This document shows, one piece after another, positions 43,611-52,146 of a DNA stretch of 64,000 nucleotides (position 1 is its first letter; the number at the start of each line of letters is the position of its first letter). A model generated the notes under the pieces. It was given only the letters and a program-made list of their open reading frames with translations. It did no database searches and was not told the DNA's origin. The position numbers and the translations under genes were made by a program. Source of the stretch: Schlegelella_A sp036496385 (lineage in GTDB: Bacteria; Pseudomonadota; Gammaproteobacteria; Burkholderiales; Burkholderiaceae_C); NCBI GenBank assembly GCA_036496385.1, contig DASXLD010000003.1, positions 1 to 64,000 on the forward strand, written 5' to 3'.

Positions 43611-44705
43611 TCAGGCCGCAGGCGCCGCCTCGCAGATCGACGCCAGCTTGCGTAGCGACTGCTCGAACCGGGCCTTGAGCTTGGGCTGGGCGAAGGCCTT
43701 GAACAGCAGCCGCACCAGCGCATTGCCCTGGAGGTAGAACTCGACCGCGATCTCGGACGCCGCGTCGGGCAGCCGGGTGACCAGGTAGCTGCAGGCGGCG
43801 CGCTTGCCGACGTCGGTCTCCCAAAGCGCCATCGTCTCGGGCCGAACCTCGATCGCGCTGGTGACCAGTTCCGGGTCGCCGCCGCCCTCGCTGATGCAGC
43901 GGTGCACCTTGCCGATGTGGTTCGGCTGGTTGTCGGCCATCTGTACCGACTTGATGCCCGCGATCCACTGCATGCGCGCCGGCAAATCGATCAGCAATTG
44001 ATAGACACGATCGGCCGGCGCGTTGACGCGCTGCTCGAGCCGCAGCACGCGGACCGGATTCTCGAGCGAGAAGGGTTTCGGTGGGTCGACCTTGACATCC
44101 GACAGATAGCCATCCAGCGGCTTGTAGCGGTAGGGGATGTCGCCCAATTCGTCGTAGGCATTGCTGCCACCGGCGAATTCGCCGAGGGCATCGCTCGCGG
44201 CGCCGACGCGGTCGAGCGTGGCCTGCGTCACGAGAAGGTATTCGCGCGTCGGGACCGAGTTCTTCAGCAATCGATGCGCGACGATGATGTCCTTGCCGAT
44301 GAACTTGCGATGATCCTTGACCTTCATCGTTCCGGCCGAGCCGGCGTGGGCGACGATCTTCAGCGTGATGCTGCTCGCGGTCGAGCAGGCCCCGCACTGG
44401 CAGACGCGGTAGTACTCGATGCGCTGCAGGTGGGCGTGGAAGGCGACGAACATCGCCCGCGCCTGCTCGATCAGCGCATCGACCGAAGGCGGCGCACCGC
44501 TGCGCACGAACAGCACCGCGTCGCCCTCGAACTCGGCAACCTCGAGGCCGAGATTGTTGGCGTCGACGAGCAGCTCCAGCAGCTCCTGGATGATGTGCTG
44601 GCTGTGGCGAATCTCGGTTTCGCTGACGAACTTGGTGAAGCCGCCAATGTCCGGGATGAAGAACAGCACCTCGCCGTTGCCCACGGGTGAGCCGGGCATT
44701 GCCAT
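43611..44705 (-). CDS. DUF2652-SRPBCC protein (cyclase-like plus START-like)
   Basis: A 364-residue protein. Residues 10-200 form DUF2652 (FFIPDIGGFTKFVSETEI, VAEFEGDAVLFV, ITLKIVAHAGSAGTMKV), a domain related to class III cyclases but without the full metal pair. Residues 215-350 form an SRPBCC/START-like domain (LRLEQRVNAPADRVYQLLID, VHRCISEGGGDPELVT) that binds hydrophobic ligands. This pairing recurs in Proteobacteria. The leader GGAGACGAACC before the ATG is the same as that at 18995. No signal peptide. The gene is divergent from the HEAGH membrane protein. Confidence 0.85.
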   Translation of the reverse strand: MAMPGSPVGNGEVLFFIPDIGGFTKFVSETEIRHSQHIIQELLELLVDANNLGLEVAEFEGDAVLFVRSGAPPSVDALIEQARAMFVAFHAHLQRIEYYRVCQCGACSTASSITLKIVAHAGSAGTMKVKDHRKFIGKDIIVAHRLLKNSVPTREYLLVTQATLDRVGAASDALGEFAGGSNAYDELGDIPYRYKPLDGYLSDVKVDPPKPFSLENPVRVLRLEQRVNAPADRVYQLLIDLPARMQWIAGIKSVQMADNQPNHIGKVHRCISEGGGDPELVTSAIEVRPETMALWETDVGKRAACSYLVTRLPDAASEIAVEFYLQGNALVRLLFKAFAQPKLKARFEQSLRKLASICEAAPAA

Positions 44706-44835
44706 GGTTCGTCTCCGTATGTGTCGAGCGCACTGTAGCGCGCGGCGCCTTGATGGCGAGAAGGAATCGACGCGGCGCGCGCCGGTCTCGCATCGCCGAT
44801 GCTCCCGGACCTGGCGAGGCAGCGAAGATGTCGCC

Positions 44836-45435
44836 ATGGATCGGATCGCAACCCGCGACGACGACGCACCGCTCTGGCGGGAGCGCCTGTTCGAGGTGCC
44901 CTACGACGTGCCGCGGTCCGCCTGGTACGGGCGCATCGCGCTCCTCACCCTCGTTGCGATCTGGGGTGCGAGTGTCGTGCTCGGCAGGATGACCGAGCCG
45001 CCGACCGTGCTTCACCTCACCGTCATCCTGTTTCACGAGGCGGGCCACATCTTCTTCGGCCCCTTCGGCGAGGCGCTACGCGTCGCCGGCGGCACGCTCG
45101 GCCAGCTGCTCGTGCCGCTCGTCTGCGCGGTCGCCCTTTATCGCCGGGGCGACAACTTCGGCGCTGCCATCGCCGGAGCGTGGATGGCGCTCAGCCTCAT
45201 CGACGCATCGGTGTACGCGTACGACGCCTTCGATCCGGTGCTGCCGCTCATCGGCGGAGGCACCGGCGCCGACAGCTTCCACGATTTCGTCTTCCTCTTC
45301 GAGCGCTACGGCCAGCTCGCCCACGCGCGCGGCTGGGCGGTGCTCATGAAGGTGCTGGGCACGCTCTGCCTGCTGACGTCGCTGGCATGGGGCGCCGCGC
45401 TGCTCTTCCTGCAAAGCGAGCAGCTCGCGGACTGA
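44836..45435 (+). CDS. HEAGH membrane protein, putative M50-like metallopeptidase
   Basis: A 199-residue integral membrane protein with four or five helices. FHEAGHIFFGPFG at about residue 65 carries a zinc-peptidase motif H-E-x-x-H and is flanked by hydrophobic segments, as in site-2-type proteases. The possible third ligand is the Asp in GADSFHDFVFLFERYGQ. It is divergent from the DUF2652 gene. It lacks a PDZ domain and is much shorter than standard RseP proteins, so the protease call is tentative. Confidence 0.6.
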   Translation: MDRIATRDDDAPLWRERLFEVPYDVPRSAWYGRIALLTLVAIWGASVVLGRMTEPPTVLHLTVILFHEAGHIFFGPFGEALRVAGGTLGQLLVPLVCAVALYRRGDNFGAAIAGAWMALSLIDASVYAYDAFDPVLPLIGGGTGADSFHDFVFLFERYGQLAHARGWAVLMKVLGTLCLLTSLAWGAALLFLQSEQLAD

Positions 45436-45590
45436 AATCGTTCCGGCCGAGCCGGCGACCACAACTCCGAAGGGCGAGGGTTTACACCGTCGCGGTTCTC
45501 GACCAGAGACCGCAACGTGATTCCGATCGTCGGGAGGAGACCCCATCGGGCCCGGCGCTTTCTCCCTGCAACGCACAGAGGATGACCCCC

Positions 45591-46499
45591 ATGAACCCGA
45601 GCCAAGGATTTTCTTTTTCACGCCATGCGAACACGCTGCTGCGCCTGATGCTGGCGCTGTTCATGACCGGAGTGGCGACGCTTGCGTCGGCCGCTTCGCC
45701 CGCTGCACTGGGCAACAGCGCCTTCCTTGCTCTGGGCGACAGCGCCCTCCTTGCTCTGGGCGACAGCGTCGTCTTCGGCTACATCACCCAGGACGGCTTC
45801 GCGTACTTGAACGCCGAAAATTTCGTCGGCTATCCAGCGTACGTCGGCCGCGATCTGCGCTTCGACACCGCCAACGCCTCCTGCCCCGGCGAGACGACCA
45901 GCGGCTTCATCTCGTTGACCGGTGCCGACAACGGATGCCGGCCGTACCGGGCCAACTATCCGCTGCACGTCGCGTACGCCTCGACCCAGCTCGACTTCGC
46001 GACCGCCTTTCTTGCGGCGCACAAGCAGACCCGTCTGGTGACGATCAGCCTCGGGGCCAACGACGGCTTCCTGCTGGAGAGCGCGTGCGGCGGCAACATC
46101 GCCTGCATCCAGAACGGCCTTCCCGCGCTGTTGGCCATGATCCACTCGAACATGAACACCATCCTCAGCAATCTGCGCGCGACCGGGTTTCGCGGTGTGC
46201 TGATGGTGGTCAACTACTACTCCGTCGACTACAGCGATCCGGTGCAAACCGGCTTCACGATCGCTCTCAACCAGACCCTCGCCGCCGCCGCCGCGGCGAA
46301 CCGCGCGGTGGTCGCCGACGTCTTCACCGCGTTCCAGATCGCCGCGTCGACGCCCTTCGCCGGCGGCAAGACGTGCATGGCGGGTTTGCTCAACGCGAGC
46401 CCGCAGAATCAGCTGCTGTGCGATGTCCATCCCAGCCAGTCTGGTCAATTGCTCCTCGCGGACACTGTCGAGGCGGCATACGCTGCAGCTCGGCGCTGA
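45591..46499 (+). CDS. Secreted SGNH/GDSL hydrolase
   Basis: A 302-residue lipase/esterase-like protein. A signal peptide (LRLMLALFMTGVATLASAA) leads to the block I motif GDS. The GANDGF motif is block III and DVHPSQSG is the Asp/His block V. Before the true GDSVVFGY there are two extra copies of an eight-residue unit carrying G-N/D-S, so the active-site block is triplicated. I chose the ATG at 45591, which has GAGG about 9 bp upstream, over 45582. The gene stands 155 bp after the HEAGH protein on the same strand. Confidence 0.9.
   Translation: MNPSQGFSFSRHANTLLRLMLALFMTGVATLASAASPAALGNSAFLALGDSALLALGDSVVFGYITQDGFAYLNAENFVGYPAYVGRDLRFDTANASCPGETTSGFISLTGADNGCRPYRANYPLHVAYASTQLDFATAFLAAHKQTRLVTISLGANDGFLLESACGGNIACIQNGLPALLAMIHSNMNTILSNLRATGFRGVLMVVNYYSVDYSDPVQTGFTIALNQTLAAAAAANRAVVADVFTAFQIAASTPFAGGKTCMAGLLNASPQNQLLCDVHPSQSGQLLLADTVEAAYAAARR
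45711..45768 (+). repeat. In-frame 24-bp tandem repeat over the GDS block
   Basis: Unit 1 (45711-45734) and unit 2 (45735-45758) match at 22 of 24 bases and encode G-[N/D]-S-A-[F/L]-L-A-L. A third partial copy (45759-45768, GGCGACAGCG) is the start of the canonical GDSVVFGY. The repeat keeps the reading frame. Confidence 0.95.
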
Positions 46500-46553
46500 A
46501 GCGACCGGTCGCGCCGGAACGGGGTTTCGGCCCAGCGAGAGGAGGGTGAGGCC

Positions 46554-46949
46554 ATGACCGAATCCGTCCGTCGCGCACTCACGCTGGCTGTGTTCGCCGT
46601 CTCGGCTGCGGCGGTGGTGTTTCACAGCCCTCCCGCGAGCGCTCAAGCTGCCGCACCGGCCGCCCAAGTCGGCGGCTCCTGGGACACCGAGTGGGGCGAT
46701 AGCCATGCCGTGCTCGACCTGACGCAGACCGGCACCAAGATCACCGGCGCCTATTCCGGCAGCAACCAGGGCAAGGTCACCGGGACGATCGCCGGCCGAG
46801 TCTTGACCGGCACTTGGGCGGGCACCGTCCCCGGCGACAACGGTGGCTTCGTGCTCGACTTCAAGCCAGACGGCAAGAGCTTCACCGGCACCTGGGGCGG
46901 CGGCACCTCGCGGACCAACGGCGGACCTTGGGTCGGCATCCGCAAGTAG
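46554..46949 (+). CDS. Small secreted beta-rich protein of unknown function
   Basis: A 131-residue protein with signal peptide (ALTLAVFAVSAAAVVFHSPPASAQA). The mature part is a string of short strands: GGSWDTEWGDSHAVLDLTQTG, KITGAYSGSNQGKVTGTIAG, LTGTWAG and FTGTWGGG. It looks like a lipocalin- or avidin-like small barrel, and the C-terminal domain of the TIR protein at 58854 has a similar look (GEWRAQVDYDW, FLGVARG). GAGGAGGGTGAGG stands before the ATG. It follows the SGNH hydrolase by 54 bp, so it could be co-expressed. Confidence 0.7.
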   Translation: MTESVRRALTLAVFAVSAAAVVFHSPPASAQAAAPAAQVGGSWDTEWGDSHAVLDLTQTGTKITGAYSGSNQGKVTGTIAGRVLTGTWAGTVPGDNGGFVLDFKPDGKSFTGTWGGGTSRTNGGPWVGIRK

Positions 46950-47001
46950 CCGCCTCCCGCCGCTGAGCCCGGCTGCTCGAGCGGGCCGCGCTGTTCGTGG
47001 G

Positions 47002-49176
47002 CTACTTCGGCGACGGCTGAAAGCGCTGATCCCCGAATTGCCAGAGCATGAAGGTCCAAATGTCTGCGTACTGCTCCTGGCGCTGCGACTTCGTGCTGCC
47101 GATGCCGTGGCCGCCGGCGTAGTCGAGACGAAGCAGCACCGGCTTGCCCGAACTGGTTGCCGCCTGCAACCGCGCCGCCATCTTGAACGATTCCCAAACC
47201 GGCACGCGCGGGTCGTTGATGCCGTGCACCAGCAGGGTCGCGGGATAGGCGACGCCGTCCCTGACGTGGTCCAGGGCATCCATCTCTTGTAGCGCCGCGA
47301 ATTGCTTTTCATCCTTGACCGTCCCGAATTCGGGAATGTTGGGGACGCCATTGGCCGAGGTTTCGCCGCGAAGCGCATTGAGCACGCCGACTTCGGGGAC
47401 TGCGACCGCGAAAAGGTCGGGCCGCTCGGTCATCGCTCGTCCGACCAGAATGCCGCCGGCGCTTCCGCCATGGATCGCAAGCTTGGCCTTGGTGGTCCAC
47501 CCTTCCTTGATCAGGTACTCGCCGCACGCGATGAAGTCTTTCCAGGTGTTCGGCTTGGTCGCCAGCTTGCCGGCGAGGTGCCATTCCTCTCCGTAGGCGC
47601 CTCCACCGCGCACGTGGCAGGTGGCGCGCACGCCGCCAAGCTCGTACCAAGCCAGGAATCGTGGAATGTAGACAGGGTCGTCGGTGATGCCATAGGACCC
47701 GTAGCCGTACAGCAAGACCGGGTTGCCACCGTCCAACTTCGCGTCCTTCGGATAGACGATCGAAAGCGGCACCTCGACGCCATCCCAGCTCTTGACGGTG
47801 ACCTCCTTGGTCGCGAGTCCGGCCGGCGCGCCGAACGGGCCCAGGGGTTGGAGCCCGGTATCGGTGAAGCGCCGGCTTCGGGAGTCGAGCAGGTAATAGC
47901 CGAAGTCGCGGGTCCACGAACCCATGGAGATCAGCAACCCGGGGAGGCGGGGATCGGACGAGGCGATTTCGAGCGATCCCTCGCGCGGCAACGCGACAGG
48001 CTGTGCCTTGGAGCCGCCGCCGTACTGCAGGCGATACAGCTTGCCGACAGTACCGTCTCGCGCCTGCACGTAAAGCGCGTCCTTTGCCGCAGTGATGCCG
48101 ACGATGACCTCGCGACTCGCCGCCACGACAACCTCTGCGTGCACCAGGTCCGGCTTGGCGACGCTCGTCCGCAACACCTTGAAGCGCAAGGCGTCTTGGT
48201 GCGAGAGCAGGTACAGGTCGTCGCCGTGAATGGCGAAGTCGGTGACATCGTCCTTGGCATCGACCAGCTTGCGCCAACGGATCGCCGGCTTCGTCGCGTC
48301 CGCCAGCGGCGCGACATAGAGAGAGAATTCGCGCTGGACGCCATTCCCCGGGATGGCGCCGACAAAGGGCGTACCCAGGATCGGGAAGACGTTCGGGAAC
48401 TCCTCCGGCGTGGTCTCGATTCTTCCCGGCTTGCCCGATTCGAGGATCGGTCGGTCGGGGCTGACGTCTTTCAGCAGGTGGAGATACGCAGTCTGAAAGC
48501 GGTACTTTTCTGCCGCAGGAGTGCCCTTGGGTAGTTCGCGCTGGCGGAAGTAGAAGAAACCGCTGTCGTCCGGCAGCCACGCCGCGTGGCTGTAGTGCGC
48601 CCGGTCGATGGGCTCGATGATTTCCTTCTTGGTCGCGACTTCGAGAACGTGGATAGAGGCCTCTTCGGAGCCTCCCTCCGACATGCCATACGCGACATAG
48701 CGGCCGCTGTCGGACTGCGCATAGAAATTGATGGCGTGAGGCGAACCGGTGGCCTGGGTCAGAGCCTCAGGGTCGACGAGAAGCACCTCCTGTCCTTTGA
48801 GGCCACGGCGCATGAACAGCTTGAACTGGTTGTCGTTCGCGCCTCGCTTCTCGTAGAAGTACAACTCGCCGGGCAGCCGATGCACGGCACTGATACGTGC
48901 CTGCACCGATCCTTCGAGTTCCTCGATGCGTGCCAAGAGCTTGGCTCGGGCAGGGATCGCGTCGAGCAACGCGCGGGTCGCGTCGTTCTGTGCCCTGGCC
49001 CAGCGCTGCACTTCGGGCAGCGCCAGGTCCTCCATGTATCGGTAGGGATCGGTGATCGTCTTTCCGAAGTAGGTATCGGTGACCGGCCGAGTTTCGGCCA
49101 CCGGCAAGGATGCTGCTGCGCAGAGCGACGCCGCGAGAGCGATCAGGAGGCCGATTGCAGGAGGTACGGGCTTCAT
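47002..49176 (-). CDS. Secreted prolyl oligopeptidase-family peptidase (S9A)
   Basis: A 724-residue serine peptidase. The signal peptide is LLIALAASLCAAAS. The N-terminal beta-propeller covers residues 70-440. The catalytic alpha/beta-hydrolase follows: the nucleophile Ser is in GGSAGG (near residue 570), Asp in NDPRVPVWES (near 654) and His in GGHGIGS (near 690). It cuts short proline-containing peptides. The ATG at 49176 was chosen because the signal begins there; the open frame above it has no homology. Convergent with the small secreted protein. Confidence 0.93.
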   Translation of the reverse strand: MKPVPPAIGLLIALAASLCAAASLPVAETRPVTDTYFGKTITDPYRYMEDLALPEVQRWARAQNDATRALLDAIPARAKLLARIEELEGSVQARISAVHRLPGELYFYEKRGANDNQFKLFMRRGLKGQEVLLVDPEALTQATGSPHAINFYAQSDSGRYVAYGMSEGGSEEASIHVLEVATKKEIIEPIDRAHYSHAAWLPDDSGFFYFRQRELPKGTPAAEKYRFQTAYLHLLKDVSPDRPILESGKPGRIETTPEEFPNVFPILGTPFVGAIPGNGVQREFSLYVAPLADATKPAIRWRKLVDAKDDVTDFAIHGDDLYLLSHQDALRFKVLRTSVAKPDLVHAEVVVAASREVIVGITAAKDALYVQARDGTVGKLYRLQYGGGSKAQPVALPREGSLEIASSDPRLPGLLISMGSWTRDFGYYLLDSRSRRFTDTGLQPLGPFGAPAGLATKEVTVKSWDGVEVPLSIVYPKDAKLDGGNPVLLYGYGSYGITDDPVYIPRFLAWYELGGVRATCHVRGGGAYGEEWHLAGKLATKPNTWKDFIACGEYLIKEGWTTKAKLAIHGGSAGGILVGRAMTERPDLFAVAVPEVGVLNALRGETSANGVPNIPEFGTVKDEKQFAALQEMDALDHVRDGVAYPATLLVHGINDPRVPVWESFKMAARLQAATSSGKPVLLRLDYAGGHGIGSTKSQRQEQYADIWTFMLWQFGDQRFQPSPK

Positions 49177-49294
49177 GGCTGCAGGGTGCCACCCGCACGT
49201 CGACAAGCGACAGTCGGCTCGAGCAGCGTTGACGTTGGAGCCCATGATAGGGCTCCATCAAGTCGAGGGCCTACGACCATGCGCCCACTCAACG

Positions 49295-49327
49295 GCGCTG
49301 CGCCCGCTGATAAGGCGGGCGCAGCGC
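49295..49327 (-). terminator. Strong 13-bp hairpin downstream of the WxxGxW gene
   Basis: GCGCTGCGCCCGC and GCGGGCGCAGCGC pair perfectly around a 7-base loop. It lies about 40 bp beyond the stop at 49366 in the minus direction and 119 bp before the start of the peptidase gene. No T-run on either strand, but the stem is very stable. Confidence 0.6.
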
Positions 49328-49365
49328 AGTCGTGATCGAGCATGACCTGGATGTGAGTCGCGGAC

Positions 49366-49782
49366 TTACTGCCAGTGGCCCTTCACCCACGTCCAGTTGT
49401 TGTCACCGAGGGCCCAGTAGCCCGGCACCCAGCGGTCGCCCGGATACGGCGGCGGTTGCGGAACGGTTTCCGCGAGTACAGGCGGCATCGGCGGGACCGC
49501 GCCCGCATGCCACGTGCCCGACTCCCATTGCCACTGGCCACTACGGAATGCGTAGTGCCCCGGCACCCAGCTATAGCCGCTCGCCGACGGCGGCGCGGGC
49601 ATCGTTTCCTGCGGTGCCGCCGGCGGCTGCAGGACCGTCACGTGCTCGACCGTCGTCGCCGGCGCGGGCGCCGCTTGCGCGACCGGTTGCTCGCGCACGA
49701 TCTCGCGTTCGGTGGTATGGGAGCAGGCGGCGACCATCGCCGCCGCGGCGCTCATCGAGACAAGTTTCAGCGCTGTGTTCAT
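49366..49782 (-). CDS. WxxGxW-repeat lipoprotein
   Basis: A 138-residue protein. SAAAAMVAAC gives a lipobox, then a Glu/Pro/Ala-rich tether. The C-terminal half has YSWVPGHYAFRSGQWQWESGTW, RWVPGYWALGDNNW and VKGHW, the YXWGXW/WxxGxW aromatic repeats known from BcpO-like envelope proteins. AGGAGA precedes the ATG used; an in-frame start two codons earlier is possible. Such repeats are thought to bind cell-wall or surface glycans. Function not established. Confidence 0.85.
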   Translation of the reverse strand: MNTALKLVSMSAAAAMVAACSHTTEREIVREQPVAQAAPAPATTVEHVTVLQPPAAPQETMPAPPSASGYSWVPGHYAFRSGQWQWESGTWHAGAVPPMPPVLAETVPQPPPYPGDRWVPGYWALGDNNWTWVKGHWQ

Positions 49783-49945
49783 AAGCATCTCCTACTCGGC
49801 CAGGGCACGACATTCGTCGAACGCAACTGGTCGGTCATCTCGATGCTGCCCGGAGGGGCTTCCCCGGTCTGTAGGACTCGGCTGCCAATCCCTGCGGGAG
49901 GAAATCACCCACCGGGCCGCCAGCGATTGCGCGCGACGCCGAGTG

Positions 49946-50242
49946 CTACGGAATGCCTCTGACAAAGGCGGCCCTAGGGCGGGCGCGGCTTCGTCGGTTG
50001 GCGATCAGCCTGAGCCAAGACCCAACATGGAACGCGCTCATGAGCAGGTACATCGGGATCATGCCCATCAGCCAGGACGGTCCGTGCACGCTCGAGCAGA
50101 TCAGCGCCGATCGCTCATCGCTCAAGACGATCGACAGCAAGGCCATGATCCCGAACGTCGGCGCTGCCGCAAGGCTCAACCACTTGGCCGCCCCACGGAC
50201 GGCGTTGATGCCGACGGGCAGCGCGCTCGCCGTCTGGTTCAT
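49946..50242 (-). CDS. Small inner-membrane protein downstream of DUF899
   Basis: A 98-residue protein with two helices (AAPTFGIMALLSIVLS and WLMGMIPMYLLMSAFHVGSWLRLI) and a basic tail, so both ends are likely cytoplasmic. It begins 23 bp after the stop of the DUF899 gene on the same strand, so the two are probably one operon. The upstream open frame overlaps the DUF899 gene and is a shadow. I do not recognise a functional family. Confidence 0.7.
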   Translation of the reverse strand: MNQTASALPVGINAVRGAAKWLSLAAAPTFGIMALLSIVLSDERSALICSSVHGPSWLMGMIPMYLLMSAFHVGSWLRLIANRRSRARPRAAFVRGIP

Positions 50243-50265
50243 GGTCGCCGCGGGCACCGTGAGCC

Positions 50266-51021
50266 CTAAGAATGCTCGGGGTCTTTCCACGTCTGTCCCG
50301 CCTCGGCGACTTCGATCCAGCGCTTGTCGGGGGCGGCTCCGGCGGCATATTCGTCGTGCCATCTCCACCAGTGGTAGGGAGCGGTCTGCGGGTACCCCGT
50401 GGGAGAGTCCTCCCATGCTTCCTGGCGGCCGAGCGGGGTCGCATCGAGATAGCTCCAGACGGTACCCATCGCCTCGTCGCCGCGAGAGTTGATGAAGTAG
50501 GTTCGGAACACCTGATCGCCGTCGCGGATGAAGATGTTGTGGCCATGCCATTGATCGACGCCGAAATCGACGTCGAAACTGCCGGTCAGCGTGTACCACG
50601 GCATCGCCCAGCCCATTCGCGCCTTCAGCCTCTGGATGTCGGCCTGCGGCGCACGCGAAGCGAAGGCCAGGGTGGTGTCACGCGCGTTCAAATGGGCCAG
50701 GTTGGAGACCTGATCTGCCCCTAGGGAGCAGCCACGGCAAGCGTGCTCGGGCCAACCGTAGACGCCGGGCTCGAAGAAGGCGCGATACACGATCAATTGA
50801 CGACGCCCCTCGAACAGGTCGAGCAGAGTCGCCTTGCCCCGAGGCCCCTCGAATTCGTATCCCTTCGCTACCGCCAGCCACGGCATGCGCCGCCGCTCGG
50901 CGGCCAATGCGTCACGCGTGCGGGTGAACGCCTTCTCCTTGGCGAGCATCAGGGCGTGCGCCGCGTTCCATTCGTCGGGCGACACGATGGCTGGCGTGCT
51001 CTTTTCGCTAACGGTGTTCAT
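50266..51021 (-). CDS. DUF899 thioredoxin-fold protein
   Basis: A 251-residue protein. The start VSPDEWNAAHALMLAKEKAFTRTRDALAAERRRMPW, the segment LDLFEGRRQLIVYRAFFEPG and CRGCSLGADQV are the DUF899 marks; the CRGC pair lies where thioredoxins have their redox cysteines. YHWWRWHDEY at the end is also conserved. The family is common in soil bacteria, with an unknown role, possibly detoxification. A small membrane protein is co-transcribed downstream. Confidence 0.9.
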   Translation of the reverse strand: MNTVSEKSTPAIVSPDEWNAAHALMLAKEKAFTRTRDALAAERRRMPWLAVAKGYEFEGPRGKATLLDLFEGRRQLIVYRAFFEPGVYGWPEHACRGCSLGADQVSNLAHLNARDTTLAFASRAPQADIQRLKARMGWAMPWYTLTGSFDVDFGVDQWHGHNIFIRDGDQVFRTYFINSRGDEAMGTVWSYLDATPLGRQEAWEDSPTGYPQTAPYHWWRWHDEYAAGAAPDKRWIEVAEAGQTWKDPEHS

Positions 51022-51141
51022 GACGTGATCCTTTCAGCGCTTCGATGTTGCGCTGCCAAATCTACGTGAGCGACGCCGCCGCGGGGAGTAACAAGATCGT
51101 CGCGAATTCGCAGTCTCGCCCGACCGCTTTCGCCGGAGCTA

Positions 51142-51696
51142 CTACCCGATGCAGATCCAGCCGACCCGCACCGGCACGATCGTCTTCACGCCTTCACGCA
51201 GAACCCGCAAGCGCAGCAAGAACCCTTCGCGGTGGGCGTCGCGCCAAGCCTCGGGATTGAGGACGATGTCGTCGTGCTGCAAGCCGGCTCTCGAAGCGGG
51301 CGTGTCGTCGCCCACCATCAAGATGCGTTGGGTGCGCGGATCGGAGGTGATGCCGATGCCGATGTACCTGCTGCCCGCGCACGCGAAGGCGCCTGTCGAC
51401 AGGCCGGGTCGGATGTCGACGCCGACGATCCGCTCGCCAGCATCGCGGAGACGGTCGGCGCTCGCGAGCTGCAGAGTGGGTGGCAGCGGCGCGACGACTC
51501 GGACGGGGACGCGCAGGAGGGCGATCAGGATCACGAGATGCAGCAGGGTCGTCAGCAGTGCGGCGACGGCGCGAGGATCGACCCTCGCCGAGGCGCCCGG
51601 CCGCCAGGCGCCCGGTCCGCTCCGCCGCGCGCCCTCGCTCGAAGGTGCGCGAGCCTGGCGCCGCACTCGCGCCTCCGCCTGCCCTCTTCTGCTCAT
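51142..51696 (-). CDS. Membrane-anchored protein with PDZ-like C-terminus
   Basis: A 184-residue protein. About 40 basic residues come first, then one helix (VAALLTTLLHLVILIALLRV). The periplasmic part contains SRAGLQHDDIVLNP, the carboxylate-loop pattern of a PDZ domain, followed by LRLRVLREGVKTIVPVRVG. Type II secretion GspC proteins share this order (helix, linker, PDZ), but the other gsp genes are absent. Single gene, no clear operon. Function unknown. Confidence 0.6.
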   Translation of the reverse strand: MSRRGQAEARVRRQARAPSSEGARRSGPGAWRPGASARVDPRAVAALLTTLLHLVILIALLRVPVRVVAPLPPTLQLASADRLRDAGERIVGVDIRPGLSTGAFACAGSRYIGIGITSDPRTQRILMVGDDTPASRAGLQHDDIVLNPEAWRDAHREGFLLRLRVLREGVKTIVPVRVGWICIG

Positions 51697-51858
51697 GCTG
51701 CAATCACGCCGCCGCTGCGGCGCGGCGCCGCACGTCTTGGCAGTGTGCGCCGATCGGCAACGAGAAGCACCAGCGTGGGGTCGTGCTGCCGCAACGGCAC
51801 GCCGGCGCTGACGGCGGAATCGTTGGCGCTTGTCGTGCGCGCGCAGTACCGGTGGATT

Positions 51859-52146
51859 TCAGAGGCCGCCCGCCGTCGGCAGCTCCTCGAACGAGGCGAA
51901 CGTCCCTTCGCCGGCAAAGACATCGACTCGCGTGACGACTGCTTGCTCCGGGCCGACACGTGCCCACTCGACGAGCCGGTCGACCGCCTCCGAGGGGCCT
52001 GCCAGCATGGCCTCGACCGAGCCGTCGTGACGATTGCGCACCCAGCCGCAAACGCCGCATCGTCGGGCCTCCTCGGCCATGCACCATCGGTAGCCGACAC
52101 CCTGGACCCGGCCGCGGATTTCGAGCCGCAGCACGGTATCAGCCAT
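51859..52146 (-). CDS. acyP: Acylphosphatase
   Basis: A 95-residue enzyme of standard size. RGRVQGVGYRWC has the catalytic Arg20 and VRNRHDGSVEAMLAG the catalytic Asn38. It hydrolyses acyl-phosphates such as carbamoyl phosphate or 1,3-bisphosphoglycerate. It begins 8 bp inside the preceding aspartoacylase-like gene and lacks its own ribosome site, so it is translated by coupling. It is the last gene of the RbsABC-like operon. Confidence 0.93.
   Translation of the reverse strand: MADTVLRLEIRGRVQGVGYRWCMAEEARRCGVCGWVRNRHDGSVEAMLAGPSEAVDRLVEWARVGPEQAVVTRVDVFAGEGTFASFEELPTAGGL

Noticed and set aside
45618..47378. A 586-codon minus-strand frame.
   Set aside because: It overlaps three well-supported genes (SGNH hydrolase, small secreted protein, S9 peptidase) and has no family features.
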